A stretch of 64,000 bases of DNA from Desulfovibrio legallii (GCF_004309735.1 NZ_SIXC01000005.1:1-64000); one strand, 5' to 3'; numbered from the stretch's first letter, positions 36,127-45,570 are shown. The notes: generated by a model from the letters alone, not told the origin. Translations and numbers: made by a program.

Positions 36127-36224
36127 CTGGCGGTTGCGTAAACGCAGATTCTTGGCGCGGTCAAACGCCGGAAGGCGCGTGCCGTAAACTTTGAGAATGC
36201 CTGTTCTCAAAGGCAATCTGCTCC
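36127..36224 (+). repeat. Family B fragment (copy 2, truncated)
   Basis: It shares CTGGCGGTTGCGTAA, CGCCGGAA..GCGTGCCGTAA and TTGAGAA..TTCTCAAAGG with the other B copies, and ends GGCAATCTGCTCC. The left hairpin end is missing. It abuts family A copy 6 after ~15 bases. The remaining ~200 bases up to the RNase J gene show no other recognisable feature. Confidence 0.6.
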
Positions 36225-36239
36225 AGCGCGTTGCGCCTT

Positions 36240-36366
36240 TAGAGCATGTAACACTTGAAATGCTCGCTTACGGCAGGCAAAAGCCTGCCTTCTCGCATTT
36301 CGTGGCAAGGATTTTCAAGAAAATCCTTGCAGAGCAGTTAGCTCATTTCATTCGCTAACTGCTCTA
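36240..36366 (+). repeat. 127-bp MITE-like element, family A copy 6
   Basis: A direct full-length copy (TAGAGCATGTAAC to GCTAACTGCTCTA), the best preserved right hairpin of the set. It lies 28 bases from the stop of the TolC-family gene. Confidence 0.85.
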
Positions 36367-36394
36367 AGACGTTTTGTTCCAGAGGCCGTCCGCG

Positions 36395-37888
36395 TCAGCG
36401 CCGGGCCAGATCCGGCCGAAATTCGCCCATGGCCACATAGATCTGGGCCAGGGCGGTGAGGTAGTCGGCCTTGGCGCTGGTCAGCGAGGCCTGGGCCGCG
36501 GTGAGGTTGGACGAGGCGTCCAGCACGTCAAAGTTGGTGCCCACCTGTTCCTGATAGCGGGCCAGGGCCACGTTGTAGGCTTCCGTGGCCTGGTCCACGG
36601 CGGTTTCGGCCACGGCAATGCGTTTTTCGGCATCGCGCACGGCCAGCAGCTTGGATTTGATGTCGTAGCCCACGTTGAGTTTAAGGTTTTCTTCTTCGTA
36701 GCGCACCTTGGTCACCAGCCAGCCGGCGCTTTGGTCGGCATAATAGGTGGTGCCCCACTGAAAGACGTCCCAGGTGGCTTTTGCGCCCACTTCCCAGGTG
36801 GTGCCGCGGTAGCCCTGGTCGCCCACGCGCTGCAGGTCCATGGTATTGCCGGTCTGGGCCACGTTGTAATAGGCCTCCACCTGCGGGTAGTAGCCGCTCT
36901 GCACGGCCTGCCGGTTTTTGCCGGCAATGGCTACGGATTTGGCGGCAATGTACAGGTCGGGGCGCTGGCGGTAGGCGACCTCCAGGCACTGTTCCAGGCT
37001 GCGGGTAAAGGGCACGTGGTCCAGGCTGCCCACATAGCGGGTAGCGGCCTGGGCGGGCAGGCCCAGCAGGGTGTTGAGCCTGGCCAGGCTGGTGTCGCGG
37101 CTGTTTTCGGCCTGGATAAGGGTGCTTTCGGCCTTGCGCACGTCCACTTCGGCCTGCAGCACGTCCAGGCGGGGGCGCAGGCCCACGTCGTAAAAGGCCT
37201 GGGTAATGCGCAGCTGGTCGCGCAGCCGGGCCAGCGAATCTTCGGCGCTGCGCACGCTTTCTTCATAGCGCAGATAATTCAAAAACTGGGTCTGCACTTC
37301 TTCGGTCATGGAAAGTTCGGCACTGCGCAGGCTGGCCTTGTCGCTTTCTGCCTGCAGTGCGGCTTTCTGATAATCCGCCAGAAGTTTAAAGCCGGTAAAG
37401 ACCGGTTGCGATACTTCCACCCCCCAGGTGTAGACGCCCTGCTTGGGCGGCTGCGAAACGGTATAGGAGGGGGAATAGTCCTTATCGGTTCTGGTGGCGG
37501 TATAGCTCATGCCCAGCTTGGGGCCGAACGCGCCGCGGGCGGATTTGCGGGTTTCTTCGGTAGATTTGCTCTGCGCTTCCTGCGAGCCCAGGCTGGGGTT
37601 GCTGTGCAGGGCGCGTTCCACGGCCTCGTGCATATTCAGGGGGCGCGTGGGCGGGGTGCGGGGTTTGTCCGCGGCCAGGCTGCGGCCGCCGCTGTACAGG
37701 GGGGTAGCCGCAGCCTGGCCGGGGGCGGCGGGGGCCGTGCCGGGCAATGCCAGGGCAGCGCCCAGGGCGGTTGCCAGGGTCAGGGCCGCCAGCCAGGTGA
37801 GGCGGGCGCGGCGGGTGCGGCGGGCGGGCCAAAGGGAACGGCCCCGTAAAGGGCGGCGCATGTGGGCAAGGGCAAACATGGGGCGCAT
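36395..37888 (-). CDS. TolC-family outer membrane efflux/secretion protein
   Basis: The 497-aa product has a basic N-terminus and hydrophobic signal peptide (LTWLAALTLATALGAALALP, cleavage near APA). The TolC double repeat of ~200 residues follows, with long helices (EEVQTQFLNYLRYEESVRSA; RYQEQVGTNFDVLDASSNLT). This is the TolC/AggA type that forms the outer-membrane channel of type I secretion. The start (37888 or 37879) is uncertain because no strong Shine-Dalgarno is visible. It stands back to back with the RTX gene, which argues that it exports that protein with the ABC/HlyD pair at 14-18 kb. Confidence 0.85.
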   Translation of the reverse strand: MRPMFALAHMRRPLRGRSLWPARRTRRARLTWLAALTLATALGAALALPGTAPAAPGQAAATPLYSGGRSLAADKPRTPPTRPLNMHEAVERALHSNPSLGSQEAQSKSTEETRKSARGAFGPKLGMSYTATRTDKDYSPSYTVSQPPKQGVYTWGVEVSQPVFTGFKLLADYQKAALQAESDKASLRSAELSMTEEVQTQFLNYLRYEESVRSAEDSLARLRDQLRITQAFYDVGLRPRLDVLQAEVDVRKAESTLIQAENSRDTSLARLNTLLGLPAQAATRYVGSLDHVPFTRSLEQCLEVAYRQRPDLYIAAKSVAIAGKNRQAVQSGYYPQVEAYYNVAQTGNTMDLQRVGDQGYRGTTWEVGAKATWDVFQWGTTYYADQSAGWLVTKVRYEEENLKLNVGYDIKSKLLAVRDAEKRIAVAETAVDQATEAYNVALARYQEQVGTNFDVLDASSNLTAAQASLTSAKADYLTALAQIYVAMGEFRPDLARR

Positions 37889-37956
37889 GCTACACCGCTG
37901 GCCCCGGCTTGGCAAGCGCGGCGGGGCAGCCGCAGCCCTGGCCCCCTGCGGCGCGC

Positions 37957-37979
37957 CCTGCGGCGCATGTTGCCCGCGC
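37957..37979 (+). repeat. 23-bp direct repeat flanking the RTX gene, left copy
   Basis: The sequence beginning CCTGCGGCGCATGTTGCCCG is repeated exactly (23 of 23) at 42917-42939, on the far side of the RTX gene. The pair encloses promoter, gene and terminator. Confidence 0.7.
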
Positions 37980-38072
37980 CAGCGTCTTGAGGGCCCAACC
38001 CAAGCCATAACCACTTGGCGGCTACCCCCTGTGTGAAAAATTCTGAAAACTCCCGTGCGTTGCAGTCCCTTC

Positions 38073-38101
38073 TTGACCAGGGCCGTATCGTTTTATATGT
38101 T
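38073..38101 (+). promoter_or_regulatory. Sigma-70-type promoter of the RTX gene
   Basis: TTGACC and TATGTT are separated by 17 bases, ~120 bases before the start codon. The leader downstream is AT-rich and includes a GGGCC/GGCCC hairpin near 38150. Confidence 0.5.
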
Positions 38102-38220
38102 TTAAAAAATCTTTTAACATCTAGTAATGTATATACTTTTTTGCATGTCGGGCCACGGCCCGGACGTGTCGTCCCTGTTTGTCCACCACTTTCAAGCCAC
38201 CTTGCAAAGAGGGAGAACAT

Positions 38221-41200
38221 ATGTCCCAGGCCGCCCCTGTCGGCTCGGCTGACCAAGCGCAGGTTTTAGCCCAGGTGCGTCAGCAGGGCGCATCCAACGA
38301 AGTCTATTTTGTAGATTCTTCGTTGGATGCCGCAGCCCTCTCCCTTACCGTGGGCGACGATTCCAGGGTCTTTGTCATTGAAAACACGAGCAACGCCTTC
38401 ATCCAGATGGAACAGGCCCTGCAAAGCCTGGAAAACCCGGCCACGGCCGTGCACATTTACGCCCACGGCGCTGCGGGCAGCGTGACCCTGGGCGGTCAGG
38501 TCTTTGACGAGGCGGCGCTCAACGCCAATGCCGCCACCCTGGCGGCTATGGGCGCGGCCCTGGCAGAAGGGGCGGACCTGCTGCTCTATAGCTGCAACAC
38601 GGCAGCGGGCAGCACGGGCGAGAGCTTCATCAACCGCCTGGCCCGTCTGGCCAGCGTGGACGTGGCCGCCTCTGACGACGTTACCGGCACATCCGGCGAC
38701 TGGACCCTGGAATACACGGTGGGCGACGTCACCACCAAACCCACCAACCCCGGCATTGACGGCGACCTGGACGGCGGCGACACCCTTTCCGGCTGGGGCG
38801 TCATCAACGGCACTGCCGGCGCGGACTCCCTCACCGGTTCCGTCACCAACGACCAGTTTTACGGCAACGGCGGTCAAGATACCCTGGTGGGCAAAGACGG
38901 CAACGATGTCTACTACATCAGCGGGACGGGCACCGACGGCACCCAAGTGGTGGAAGCGGCCTACGGCGGCAGTGATACGGTCTACAGCCAGGTGAGCGAT
39001 CTGAACCTGAGCACCAGCTCCACCACAGCAGATGGCACTAGCGGCAACTCCCAGATCGAATACATCGTGCTCCAGGCCCAGACGAGCATCCAGAACCAAT
39101 CCGCCACGGGCAACAACTACAGCCAGACCCTGGTGGGCAACGCCCTGAACAACCAGCTCACCGGCAAGGGCGGCAACGACATGCTGGTGGCCGGCGACGG
39201 CAACGACTACCTGGACGGCGGCAGCGGCAACCTGAGCAATGCCGGTGACGGCTCCGGCTACGACACCCTGGTGGGCGGCAAGGGCGACGACAACTACGTG
39301 GTCCGCACCGGCAACGAAACCGTTGTGGAAAACAAAAACGAGGGCACGGACCAGGTCTACTCCTTTGTGGACTACACCCTGGGCGCGAACATTGAAAACG
39401 GCGCGCTGCTGGGTAACACTGATACCTCCCTCGTCGGCAACGACCTGAACAACGTGCTCGCCGGTAACAGCAGTGCCAACTACCTTTCCGGCGGCAAGGG
39501 CAACGACACCCTCTACGGTGATAAGGGGAGCAAGGCGGATATCCTGGATGGCGGCGCGGGCAACGACCTCTACCACCTCTACGGCAATAGCACTGACATT
39601 ATTGAAGACAGCGCCGGCAACGACACCGTGGTTTTTGAAAGCAGCGTCACAGGCGGCTACACCTTGGGCGACAATGTAGAAAATCTCGTCCTGCAGGGCA
39701 GCGCCAATGCGGGCTACGGCAACAGCCTGAACAACCGCATTGAGGGCAACGCCACGCAGGGCAGCACCCTGGACGGCAAGACGGGCAGGGACACCCTGGT
39801 GGGCGGCACGGGCAACGATACCTTCTATTTTGACGGTACGGACACCCTGGAAGACGCTGGCGGCGCGGACAGCGTGCGGAGCAGCGGCACCATCGACCTC
39901 AACAAGTTCAAAAACGCCGCTATCGAGTATGTGGCGCTGGAAGGTAGCGGCAACATCAACGCCACGGCCAAAAAAACCGTTGCCGCCACCCTGGTGGGCA
40001 ACAGCGGCAACAACAAGCTCACCGGCAGCGATGGGGCCGATACCCTGGACGGCGGCGATGGCAAGGACACCCTCATCGGCGGCCTGGGCAACGACCGGTA
40101 TTATGTGAACGGCGACGACCTGGTGCAGGAAGGTAAAAACGGAGGCAACGACACTGTCGTTGCCTCCGTGGACTACACCCTGGGCGCGAACCTGGAGAAC
40201 CTGGAACTGACAGACAACGCGACCAGGGGCACGGGCAACGAGCTGGCCAACCGTATCTCCGTCAGCGACAGCGGCAGCAGCGGCAGCGGCAGCTTTTTCC
40301 TGGACGGCGGCAAAAACGCGGCCACTACGGCTGGCGATACCCTTGTGGGTGCGGCCACCGGCAGCACCACCTTTGTGGTCAATAACGCCAACGATGTAAT
40401 CTCGGTTACTGGCGGCACAAACGTCGTCTATGTGAGCTATGCGGTTGTGGGCGGCGCGGATAAGAGTGATAATGACTGGATCAGCTATTTTGGCGACCGT
40501 CTTATGGTGGACAGCAGCGCGACCAACCTCACCTTTGTCTACCGCGGCGACGCCGACGACAGCAAGGCCGGCGGCGTCAGCATCACCGGCAGCGCCAGCA
40601 ATACCTACCTGCTGGGCACAGCGGGCGCGGATACTATCACTGGGGCAGCTGACTCCAACGTTGGCTGCACCATAGACGGCCAGGGCGGCGCGGACAGCAT
40701 CATCGGCGGCCAGGGCGACGATTATATCTATTACTACGGCAAGGAGTCTTTCTCTGATGCTGCGGCTGCGAAACTAGGCGCCGACACCCTGCACGTCATG
40801 AGCCTTAAAAAAGGCGATAAAACGCTGGACAGCGTTGACGGCATTCACGGCATTGATGTGGTGCTGCTGGATAACGCCGCCGGCGCAGTGAATATTGGCG
40901 GAGATACAGCCCCAGGCCACAATATGACCCTTATAGGCAACGCCTTTGCCAACAAAATTACTGGCACCAATACCAGTAGCGACGATCTTGATGGCGATGG
41001 CAACGACAGCCTCGACGGCGGCGCGGGCAACGATACGCTCAGCGGCCTCAGCGGCAACGACACCCTGGACGGCGGCGAAGGTGCGGACAGCATGCAGGGT
41101 GGGGCAGGCAACGACCTCTATGTTGTGGACAACAAGGGCGACAAGGTGGTGGAAGCGGCCAGCGAGGGCGCGGACAGCATCCAGACCCACGGCGTGGCCA

Positions 41201-42849
41201 TCGACCTGGGCAAAACGCATAAGAATATCGAATACGTGGAGAACCTCGGCGCGGCCACAAAACTTACCGGCTCCAGCGCGGGCGGGGAAACCCTTGTGGC
41301 CGGCGTGTACGGCGACACCCTGGACGGCAAGGGCGGCGCGGATAGCCTGGTGGGCGGCGACGGCAGCGACCTCATCTACTACCACGGCACATACGACGAC
41401 TATGGCGAAAGTATTGCAGGCGGCAACGGCGTTGACACCCTGCTGGTGACCAAGGAAGCCGTCTATTCTTATCTTAACATAGGTACAAATTCCAGCATAT
41501 CCGACATAGAAGTGGTCAAGCTGGACGCCGAGGCTAATTACATCAGTGTGGTCGTCAGCGGCCAGGCCGTCACCGTGCAGGGCAATGCCAACGCTGCCTA
41601 CATCTCCACCGACGACCAGGATGACAGCATTGTGGGCGGCGGCGGCGTAGATATGATTGATGCCGGCGGGGGCGACGACTTTGTGGAAATCACCGCCGCC
41701 AGCTTTGTGCAGAAGTACCAGTATTCTTCCGGAACATATGTGGAGCGTGGCGGCGTTATGGGTGGCGCAGGCACGGACACCCTCTCCTTTGGCGCAGCTA
41801 ACGACAAGATCACCTTCAGCTATGACGCAACAGCTGGCCTGGTCATCAAAAGCGGCACCACCGTGCTTTCCGGCGCGGCCACCGTATCCGGGCAGGAACT
41901 CTATGGCGGCATCAGCGGCTTTGAGGTCTACACCGGTGGCGCGGGCAACGACACGCTGGACGCCGCCTCTGTCACGGGCGGCATCTCCCTTACGGGCGGC
42001 CTGGGCAACGACCTGCTCACTGGCGGCAGCGGCGACGACCTGCTTATTGCCGATGGCGGCAACGACACTCTGGACCTCACACAAGGCGGCGTGGATGGCA
42101 TCAAGCTGCAAGCTGGCTCTGACCTGAACTACAACAAAAAGGGCACGACCACCATCACGGTCAAGGGCTACGGCCCGGGCGACTACGTCAACGACAGCGC
42201 GCTGATGGAAGAAGGTGAGGGCAACTGGGACAAGTCCCCCAACGCCGTGGTAGACAGCAAAAAGAAGACCACCACCTTCACCTATACCAAGGGCAGCCAG
42301 ACCATCAACGTGGTCTTTGAAGGCATTACCGATCCCAACAGCATCACCTTTGCCCGCCAGGTAAGCCTGCGCACTGGCCAGGAGAATGCGGTAGACAGCG
42401 TCGCCACCCTGCCCCTCTTCATCACGGCCACCAGTGTTTCCGTCGGCGACGGCGCCACCTTCCAGGTGTCGCAGGCTGGTTACGACAAGGTGACCATCAC
42501 CGATACCGCGGGGAGTGCGGATGCGGTAGAAATGTTTGGTGGTTTGACCGCCGAAGATCTCACCGCCGAGGGCGGCTCCGGCGTCTTTGCCAAGTGGGAG
42601 TCCAGCAGCCATACGCTGTCGCTTTCGCTTGACGGAAGCAGCCAGTCTGCGGTCCTCACCTTCACGAGCACTGATGCCTTGACAGCCGACGGAGACACCC
42701 TGACCTTCAAGGACAGCAGCGGCAACAGCGTCCTTGCCGGCATCGACCTGGCGGATATCGTTACAGCTTTGGGCACCAACACCGACATGAAGCAACTGAA
42801 GTTCACGGCTTCGGACGGTAATGTTACGAATATTGAGATTGCCAGCTAA
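38221..42849 (+). CDS. Large RTX-type secreted protein with N-terminal DUF4347 domain
   Basis: The 1542-aa protein starts MSQAAPVGSADQAQ after GAGGGAGA. Residues ~25-185 match DUF4347 (VYFVDSSLDAA; HIYAHGAAGSVTLGGQ; LLLYSCNTAAGSTGE). The remainder carries many glycine/aspartate RTX nonapeptides such as GGKGNDTLYGD, GGAGNDTLSGLSGNDTLDGG and GGLGNDLLTGGSGDDLL. These bind Ca2+ and fold outside the cell after type I export. The C-terminal ~60 residues have the hydrophobic/acidic composition of a type I secretion signal (GIDLADIVTALG). There is no Sec signal peptide. It is probably a surface adhesin or matrix protein. Transporter partners are inferred: TolC-like gene next door, ABC/HlyD at 14-18 kb. 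Confidence 0.88.
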   Translation: MSQAAPVGSADQAQVLAQVRQQGASNEVYFVDSSLDAAALSLTVGDDSRVFVIENTSNAFIQMEQALQSLENPATAVHIYAHGAAGSVTLGGQVFDEAALNANAATLAAMGAALAEGADLLLYSCNTAAGSTGESFINRLARLASVDVAASDDVTGTSGDWTLEYTVGDVTTKPTNPGIDGDLDGGDTLSGWGVINGTAGADSLTGSVTNDQFYGNGGQDTLVGKDGNDVYYISGTGTDGTQVVEAAYGGSDTVYSQVSDLNLSTSSTTADGTSGNSQIEYIVLQAQTSIQNQSATGNNYSQTLVGNALNNQLTGKGGNDMLVAGDGNDYLDGGSGNLSNAGDGSGYDTLVGGKGDDNYVVRTGNETVVENKNEGTDQVYSFVDYTLGANIENGALLGNTDTSLVGNDLNNVLAGNSSANYLSGGKGNDTLYGDKGSKADILDGGAGNDLYHLYGNSTDIIEDSAGNDTVVFESSVTGGYTLGDNVENLVLQGSANAGYGNSLNNRIEGNATQGSTLDGKTGRDTLVGGTGNDTFYFDGTDTLEDAGGADSVRSSGTIDLNKFKNAAIEYVALEGSGNINATAKKTVAATLVGNSGNNKLTGSDGADTLDGGDGKDTLIGGLGNDRYYVNGDDLVQEGKNGGNDTVVASVDYTLGANLENLELTDNATRGTGNELANRISVSDSGSSGSGSFFLDGGKNAATTAGDTLVGAATGSTTFVVNNANDVISVTGGTNVVYVSYAVVGGADKSDNDWISYFGDRLMVDSSATNLTFVYRGDADDSKAGGVSITGSASNTYLLGTAGADTITGAADSNVGCTIDGQGGADSIIGGQGDDYIYYYGKESFSDAAAAKLGADTLHVMSLKKGDKTLDSVDGIHGIDVVLLDNAAGAVNIGGDTAPGHNMTLIGNAFANKITGTNTSSDDLDGDGNDSLDGGAGNDTLSGLSGNDTLDGGEGADSMQGGAGNDLYVVDNKGDKVVEAASEGADSIQTHGVAIDLGKTHKNIEYVENLGAATKLTGSSAGGETLVAGVYGDTLDGKGGADSLVGGDGSDLIYYHGTYDDYGESIAGGNGVDTLLVTKEAVYSYLNIGTNSSISDIEVVKLDAEANYISVVVSGQAVTVQGNANAAYISTDDQDDSIVGGGGVDMIDAGGGDDFVEITAASFVQKYQYSSGTYVERGGVMGGAGTDTLSFGAANDKITFSYDATAGLVIKSGTTVLSGAATVSGQELYGGISGFEVYTGGAGNDTLDAASVTGGISLTGGLGNDLLTGGSGDDLLIADGGNDTLDLTQGGVDGIKLQAGSDLNYNKKGTTTITVKGYGPGDYVNDSALMEEGEGNWDKSPNAVVDSKKKTTTFTYTKGSQTINVVFEGITDPNSITFARQVSLRTGQENAVDSVATLPLFITATSVSVGDGATFQVSQAGYDKVTITDTAGSADAVEMFGGLTAEDLTAEGGSGVFAKWESSSHTLSLSLDGSSQSAVLTFTSTDALTADGDTLTFKDSSGNSVLAGIDLADIVTALGTNTDMKQLKFTASDGNVTNIEIAS

Positions 42850-42892
42850 CCAAATCCCAAACCGACCTTAACCGGGGCGGCCGTATCCACCA

Positions 42893-42912
42893 GGGTGCGG
42901 ACGCCCTTTTTT
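42893..42912 (+). terminator. Intrinsic terminator of the RTX gene
   Basis: GGGTG and CGCCC pair (one G-U) around a CGGA tetraloop, followed by six T, ~45 bases after the stop codon. Confidence 0.75.
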
Positions 42913-42916
42913 GCGG

Positions 42917-42939
42917 CCTGCGGCGCATGTTGCCCGCGC
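42917..42939 (+). repeat. 23-bp direct repeat flanking the RTX gene, right copy
   Basis: An exact copy of 37957-37979, five bases after the terminator T-run of the RTX gene. Confidence 0.7.
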
Positions 42940-43048
42940 GCCGGGTCTGGTCTGCCGTTGGATAGTCTGCCGATCTACAGTATCTTTTGTTCAGGGTAGG
43001 CCCTGTGCAGCGCGCTGGGGAAGGAAAGTTTTTTGAAGGGATGGGGGG

Positions 43049-43098
43049 TGTGGGGGGAAGGGGGACTTTTGTTCACAAAAGTCCCCCTTCCCCCCACA
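43049..43098. repeat. Perfect 23-bp inverted repeat between convergent genes
   Basis: Arms 43049-43071 and 43076-43098 are exact complements around TTCA; each arm contains GGGGGGAAGGGGGACTTTT or its reverse. Placed between the RTX gene and the convergent tyrA, it could serve as a bidirectional 3' end structure. Confidence 0.6.
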
Positions 43099-43121
43099 AA
43101 AAACAAAACGTTTCTACCCGT

Positions 43122-43248
43122 TAGAGCATTTAACACTTGAAATGCTCGCTTACGGCAGGCAAAAGTCTGCCTTCTCGCATTTCGTGGCAAGGGTTTTCAA
43201 GAAAATCCTTGCAGAGCAGTTAGCTCATTTCATTCGCTAACGGCTCTA
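43122..43248 (+). repeat. 127-bp MITE-like element, family A copy 7
   Basis: A direct full-length copy (TAGAGCATTTAAC to GCTAACGGCTCTA). The right-hand CTA (43246-43248) is the TAG stop codon of tyrA. Removing the element with one TA would leave TAA. Confidence 0.85.
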
Positions 43249-44157
43249 GTGGCGTTCTTCGCCGTCTTCGGGCCACCACCAGCGGGCGCGCTGGCAGAGC
43301 AGGTCCACATCGCCGGCGGCGGCGAGGTTGAGCATCTGGCGGTACTGGCGCACGGCCTCGTAGCTGTGAGGGTTGGCCTCGAAGAGGCCGGTGAAAAGGG
43401 CGGCGTCTTCGGTAAGCATTTTGCGGGCTGCGTCGCGCCGGCGGCGGAAGGAGGGCGTGAGAAAGGGGAGCAGGTCGTCCTGCCCGGCCAGAAGGGCGAA
43501 GTAGGCCAGGTTGGTGATGAAGTTCATGCTCTGGATGCGGGCCATGGCTTCGTCGTGGGTGCGGGCGGTGGTGCGGAAGGTCTGGAAGCCCAGGGCGTGG
43601 TAGAAGCCTTCCACCAGGGCAAGGGCCGTTGCCGGGGCACGGCGGCCGGGCACAATGGCCACGGGCAGGGGGCCGCTGGGGTCCGGTTTGGGGCCGAACA
43701 GAGGGTGGGTGCCCACTACGGGGCCGGGCCAGGCTTCTTCCATCTGGCGCAAGGGGCGCTCTTTAACGGAAGTGATGTCGGCCAGCACTGCGCTGGGCGG
43801 CACGTGCGGGGTAAGGATGGCCAGGGTGGCGGGCACCACGGCCGCGGGCACGCAGAGCAGAACAAGCCCTGCGTCCGCGCAGGCCGGGGCCAGGGCGGCG
43901 GGGGTCAGGGGCTGGTCCACGCCGCGCGCGTTGAGGCCCGCGGCCGCGGCGCGGGCCAGCAGCATGGCCCCCATACGCCCGCGCGACCCCACAATAAGCA
44001 GCGGGGTGCGGCGGCAGGCGGCGGCGCAAGGGTCGGCCATGGTTTCAGGGGCCTGGGGGGCTGTGCCGGCCTGCGCCACGCCACTGTGCCGCGCCGTTGC
44101 GGCGGGCAGGGCCGCGCCGTCGGGCAGGGTTGCGGGGGCCCGGTGGTCGCGCTTCAT
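43246..44157 (-). CDS. tyrA: Prephenate dehydrogenase (TyrA family)
   Basis: It makes 4-hydroxyphenylpyruvate from prephenate with NAD+ for tyrosine synthesis. The 303-aa protein has a Rossmann start (LLIVGSRGRMGAMLLA), ADITSVKERPL, VVGTHPLFGPKPDPSG (substrate His) and AMARIQSMNF. An unusual ~45-residue Ala/Pro-rich N-terminal extension precedes the core; the start at 44157 is supported by a 4-base overlap with aroA. It is the last gene of the aromatic operon. Its stop codon is provided by MITE copy 7. Confidence 0.88.
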   Translation of the reverse strand: MKRDHRAPATLPDGAALPAATARHSGVAQAGTAPQAPETMADPCAAACRRTPLLIVGSRGRMGAMLLARAAAAGLNARGVDQPLTPAALAPACADAGLVLLCVPAAVVPATLAILTPHVPPSAVLADITSVKERPLRQMEEAWPGPVVGTHPLFGPKPDPSGPLPVAIVPGRRAPATALALVEGFYHALGFQTFRTTARTHDEAMARIQSMNFITNLAYFALLAGQDDLLPFLTPSFRRRRDAARKMLTEDAALFTGLFEANPHSYEAVRQYRQMLNLAAAGDVDLLCQRARWWWPEDGEERH

Positions 44158-45566
44158 GCCAGTTGCTCCCAGACCTTCCAGAAGTGCGGGAAGGATTTGC
44201 TGACCACGGCGGGGTCGTCCAGGCGGGCGCGGACGTGGGTTTCGGGCTCGCGCAGGTCCAGCAGGGCCAGGGACATGGCCATGCGGTGGTCGTCGTGGGC
44301 GGAAAGGGTCGCGTCTGCGGGCAGACGGGGATGGTCGGGCCGGTTGGGGCCGCGTCCGGCAAGCCCGTGCACCAGCAGGCCGTCCGAAAGCTGGTCCACG
44401 GTAACGCCGGTCTTGGCCAGCTCTGTGGCCGGGGCGCTGATGCGGTCTGATTCTTTAAGGCGCAGATGGGCCACGTTGCGGATGCGGGTGGAACCGCCGG
44501 CAAAGGCGGCCAGCACGGCCACGGTGGGCACCAGGTCCGGGCAGTGGCCCATGTCCAGGTCCACGCCGTGCAGGGGAGAGGGGTAGACGGTGACGGCCTT
44601 GGCGCTCGCTTCCAGGCGGGCCCCCATCTTTTGCAGAATGTCCAGCAGGGCCCGGTCGCCCTGCAGAGAGGCGGGGTTGAGGCCTTCCACCCGCACGGGG
44701 CGGCGGCCCAGAGCGCCCGCAGCCAGCAGGTAGGACGCGCCGGACCAATCCCCTTCCACGCTGTAGTCGCCGGGCCGGTAGGGGCCGGGGCGGACAGTGA
44801 CGCGCAGACAGCCCGGTTCGGCGGTTTTGAGGCCGCGCCAGCCGCCGGGGGGCAGGGTTTGCCAGTGCACGTCCGGGCAGGGGCGGGTTTCTACCGTAAA
44901 GGAGAGGCCAAAGGCTTCAAGGGCGTGCAGGGTGAGCCCCACATAAGGCCAGGACACGGCCTTTTGTCCGCAAAGGGACACGGCCAGGGGCGCGGGCCCC
45001 AGGGGGGCTGCCAGCAGCAGGCCGGAAAAGAACTGGCTGGACCGCTCCATGCCCAGTTCCACTTCGCCGCCGCAAAGGGCGGGCTGCAGGCCCGCGGCGT
45101 TGATGCGCAGGGGCGGACAGCCCGGCTGCCCGCTGCAGCGGACGTCCGCGCCCAGGAAGCGCAGGGCCTGGAGCAGCTCGTCCATGGGGCGCTGGTGCAG
45201 ACGCCCGGCTCCGTGGAGGTAAAAGGCCCCGCGCCCGGCGGCCAGCACGGCCGTGAGCAGGCGACAGCTGGTGCCGGAAGCGCCCACATTGCAGTCCAGG
45301 GGCGCGGCCTCTGTGCCGCCCCGGGGCTGCCCGGCCAGGCCGGTGACCCGCCAGCAGCCTTCCCCCCCGCCCTCCGCGGGGGGCAGGGGGGTAAAGCGCG
45401 CGCCGGCGGCGGTCAGCACGGCGCGGGTGTGGTCCGTATCGTCACTGACCAGAGCGTGGCGCACGGTAGAAACGCCCTCGGCCAGGGCCGCGCCCAGCAA
45501 AAAACGGTGGGAAAGGGATTTGGACGCGGGGGCGCGTACCGTTACAGTGGGGAAGGTCTGACTCAT
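44154..45566 (-). CDS. aroA: 3-phosphoshikimate 1-carboxyvinyltransferase (EPSP synthase)
   Basis: It joins PEP to shikimate 3-phosphate, the sixth shikimate-pathway step. The 470-aa protein starts MSQTFPTVTVRAPASKSLSHR and has NVGASGTSCRLL, a QRPMDELLQALRFLGA region, SSQFFSGLLLAAPL, the LRLKESDRI motif and the end SKSFPHFWKVWEQL. It is slightly longer than usual (~430). It sits between pheA and tyrA in the operon, 4 bases after pheA and overlapping tyrA by 4. Confidence 0.94.
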   Translation of the reverse strand: MSQTFPTVTVRAPASKSLSHRFLLGAALAEGVSTVRHALVSDDTDHTRAVLTAAGARFTPLPPAEGGGEGCWRVTGLAGQPRGGTEAAPLDCNVGASGTSCRLLTAVLAAGRGAFYLHGAGRLHQRPMDELLQALRFLGADVRCSGQPGCPPLRINAAGLQPALCGGEVELGMERSSQFFSGLLLAAPLGPAPLAVSLCGQKAVSWPYVGLTLHALEAFGLSFTVETRPCPDVHWQTLPPGGWRGLKTAEPGCLRVTVRPGPYRPGDYSVEGDWSGASYLLAAGALGRRPVRVEGLNPASLQGDRALLDILQKMGARLEASAKAVTVYPSPLHGVDLDMGHCPDLVPTVAVLAAFAGGSTRIRNVAHLRLKESDRISAPATELAKTGVTVDQLSDGLLVHGLAGRGPNRPDHPRLPADATLSAHDDHRMAMSLALLDLREPETHVRARLDDPAVVSKSFPHFWKVWEQLA

Positions 45567-45570
45567 GAGA

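Noticed and set aside
37889-38220. c-di-GMP (GEMM) riboswitch in the RTX gene leader
   Set aside because: The diagnostic GGCAAACC and ACGCAAAGCC segments are absent from this leader and from the secretion operon leader.
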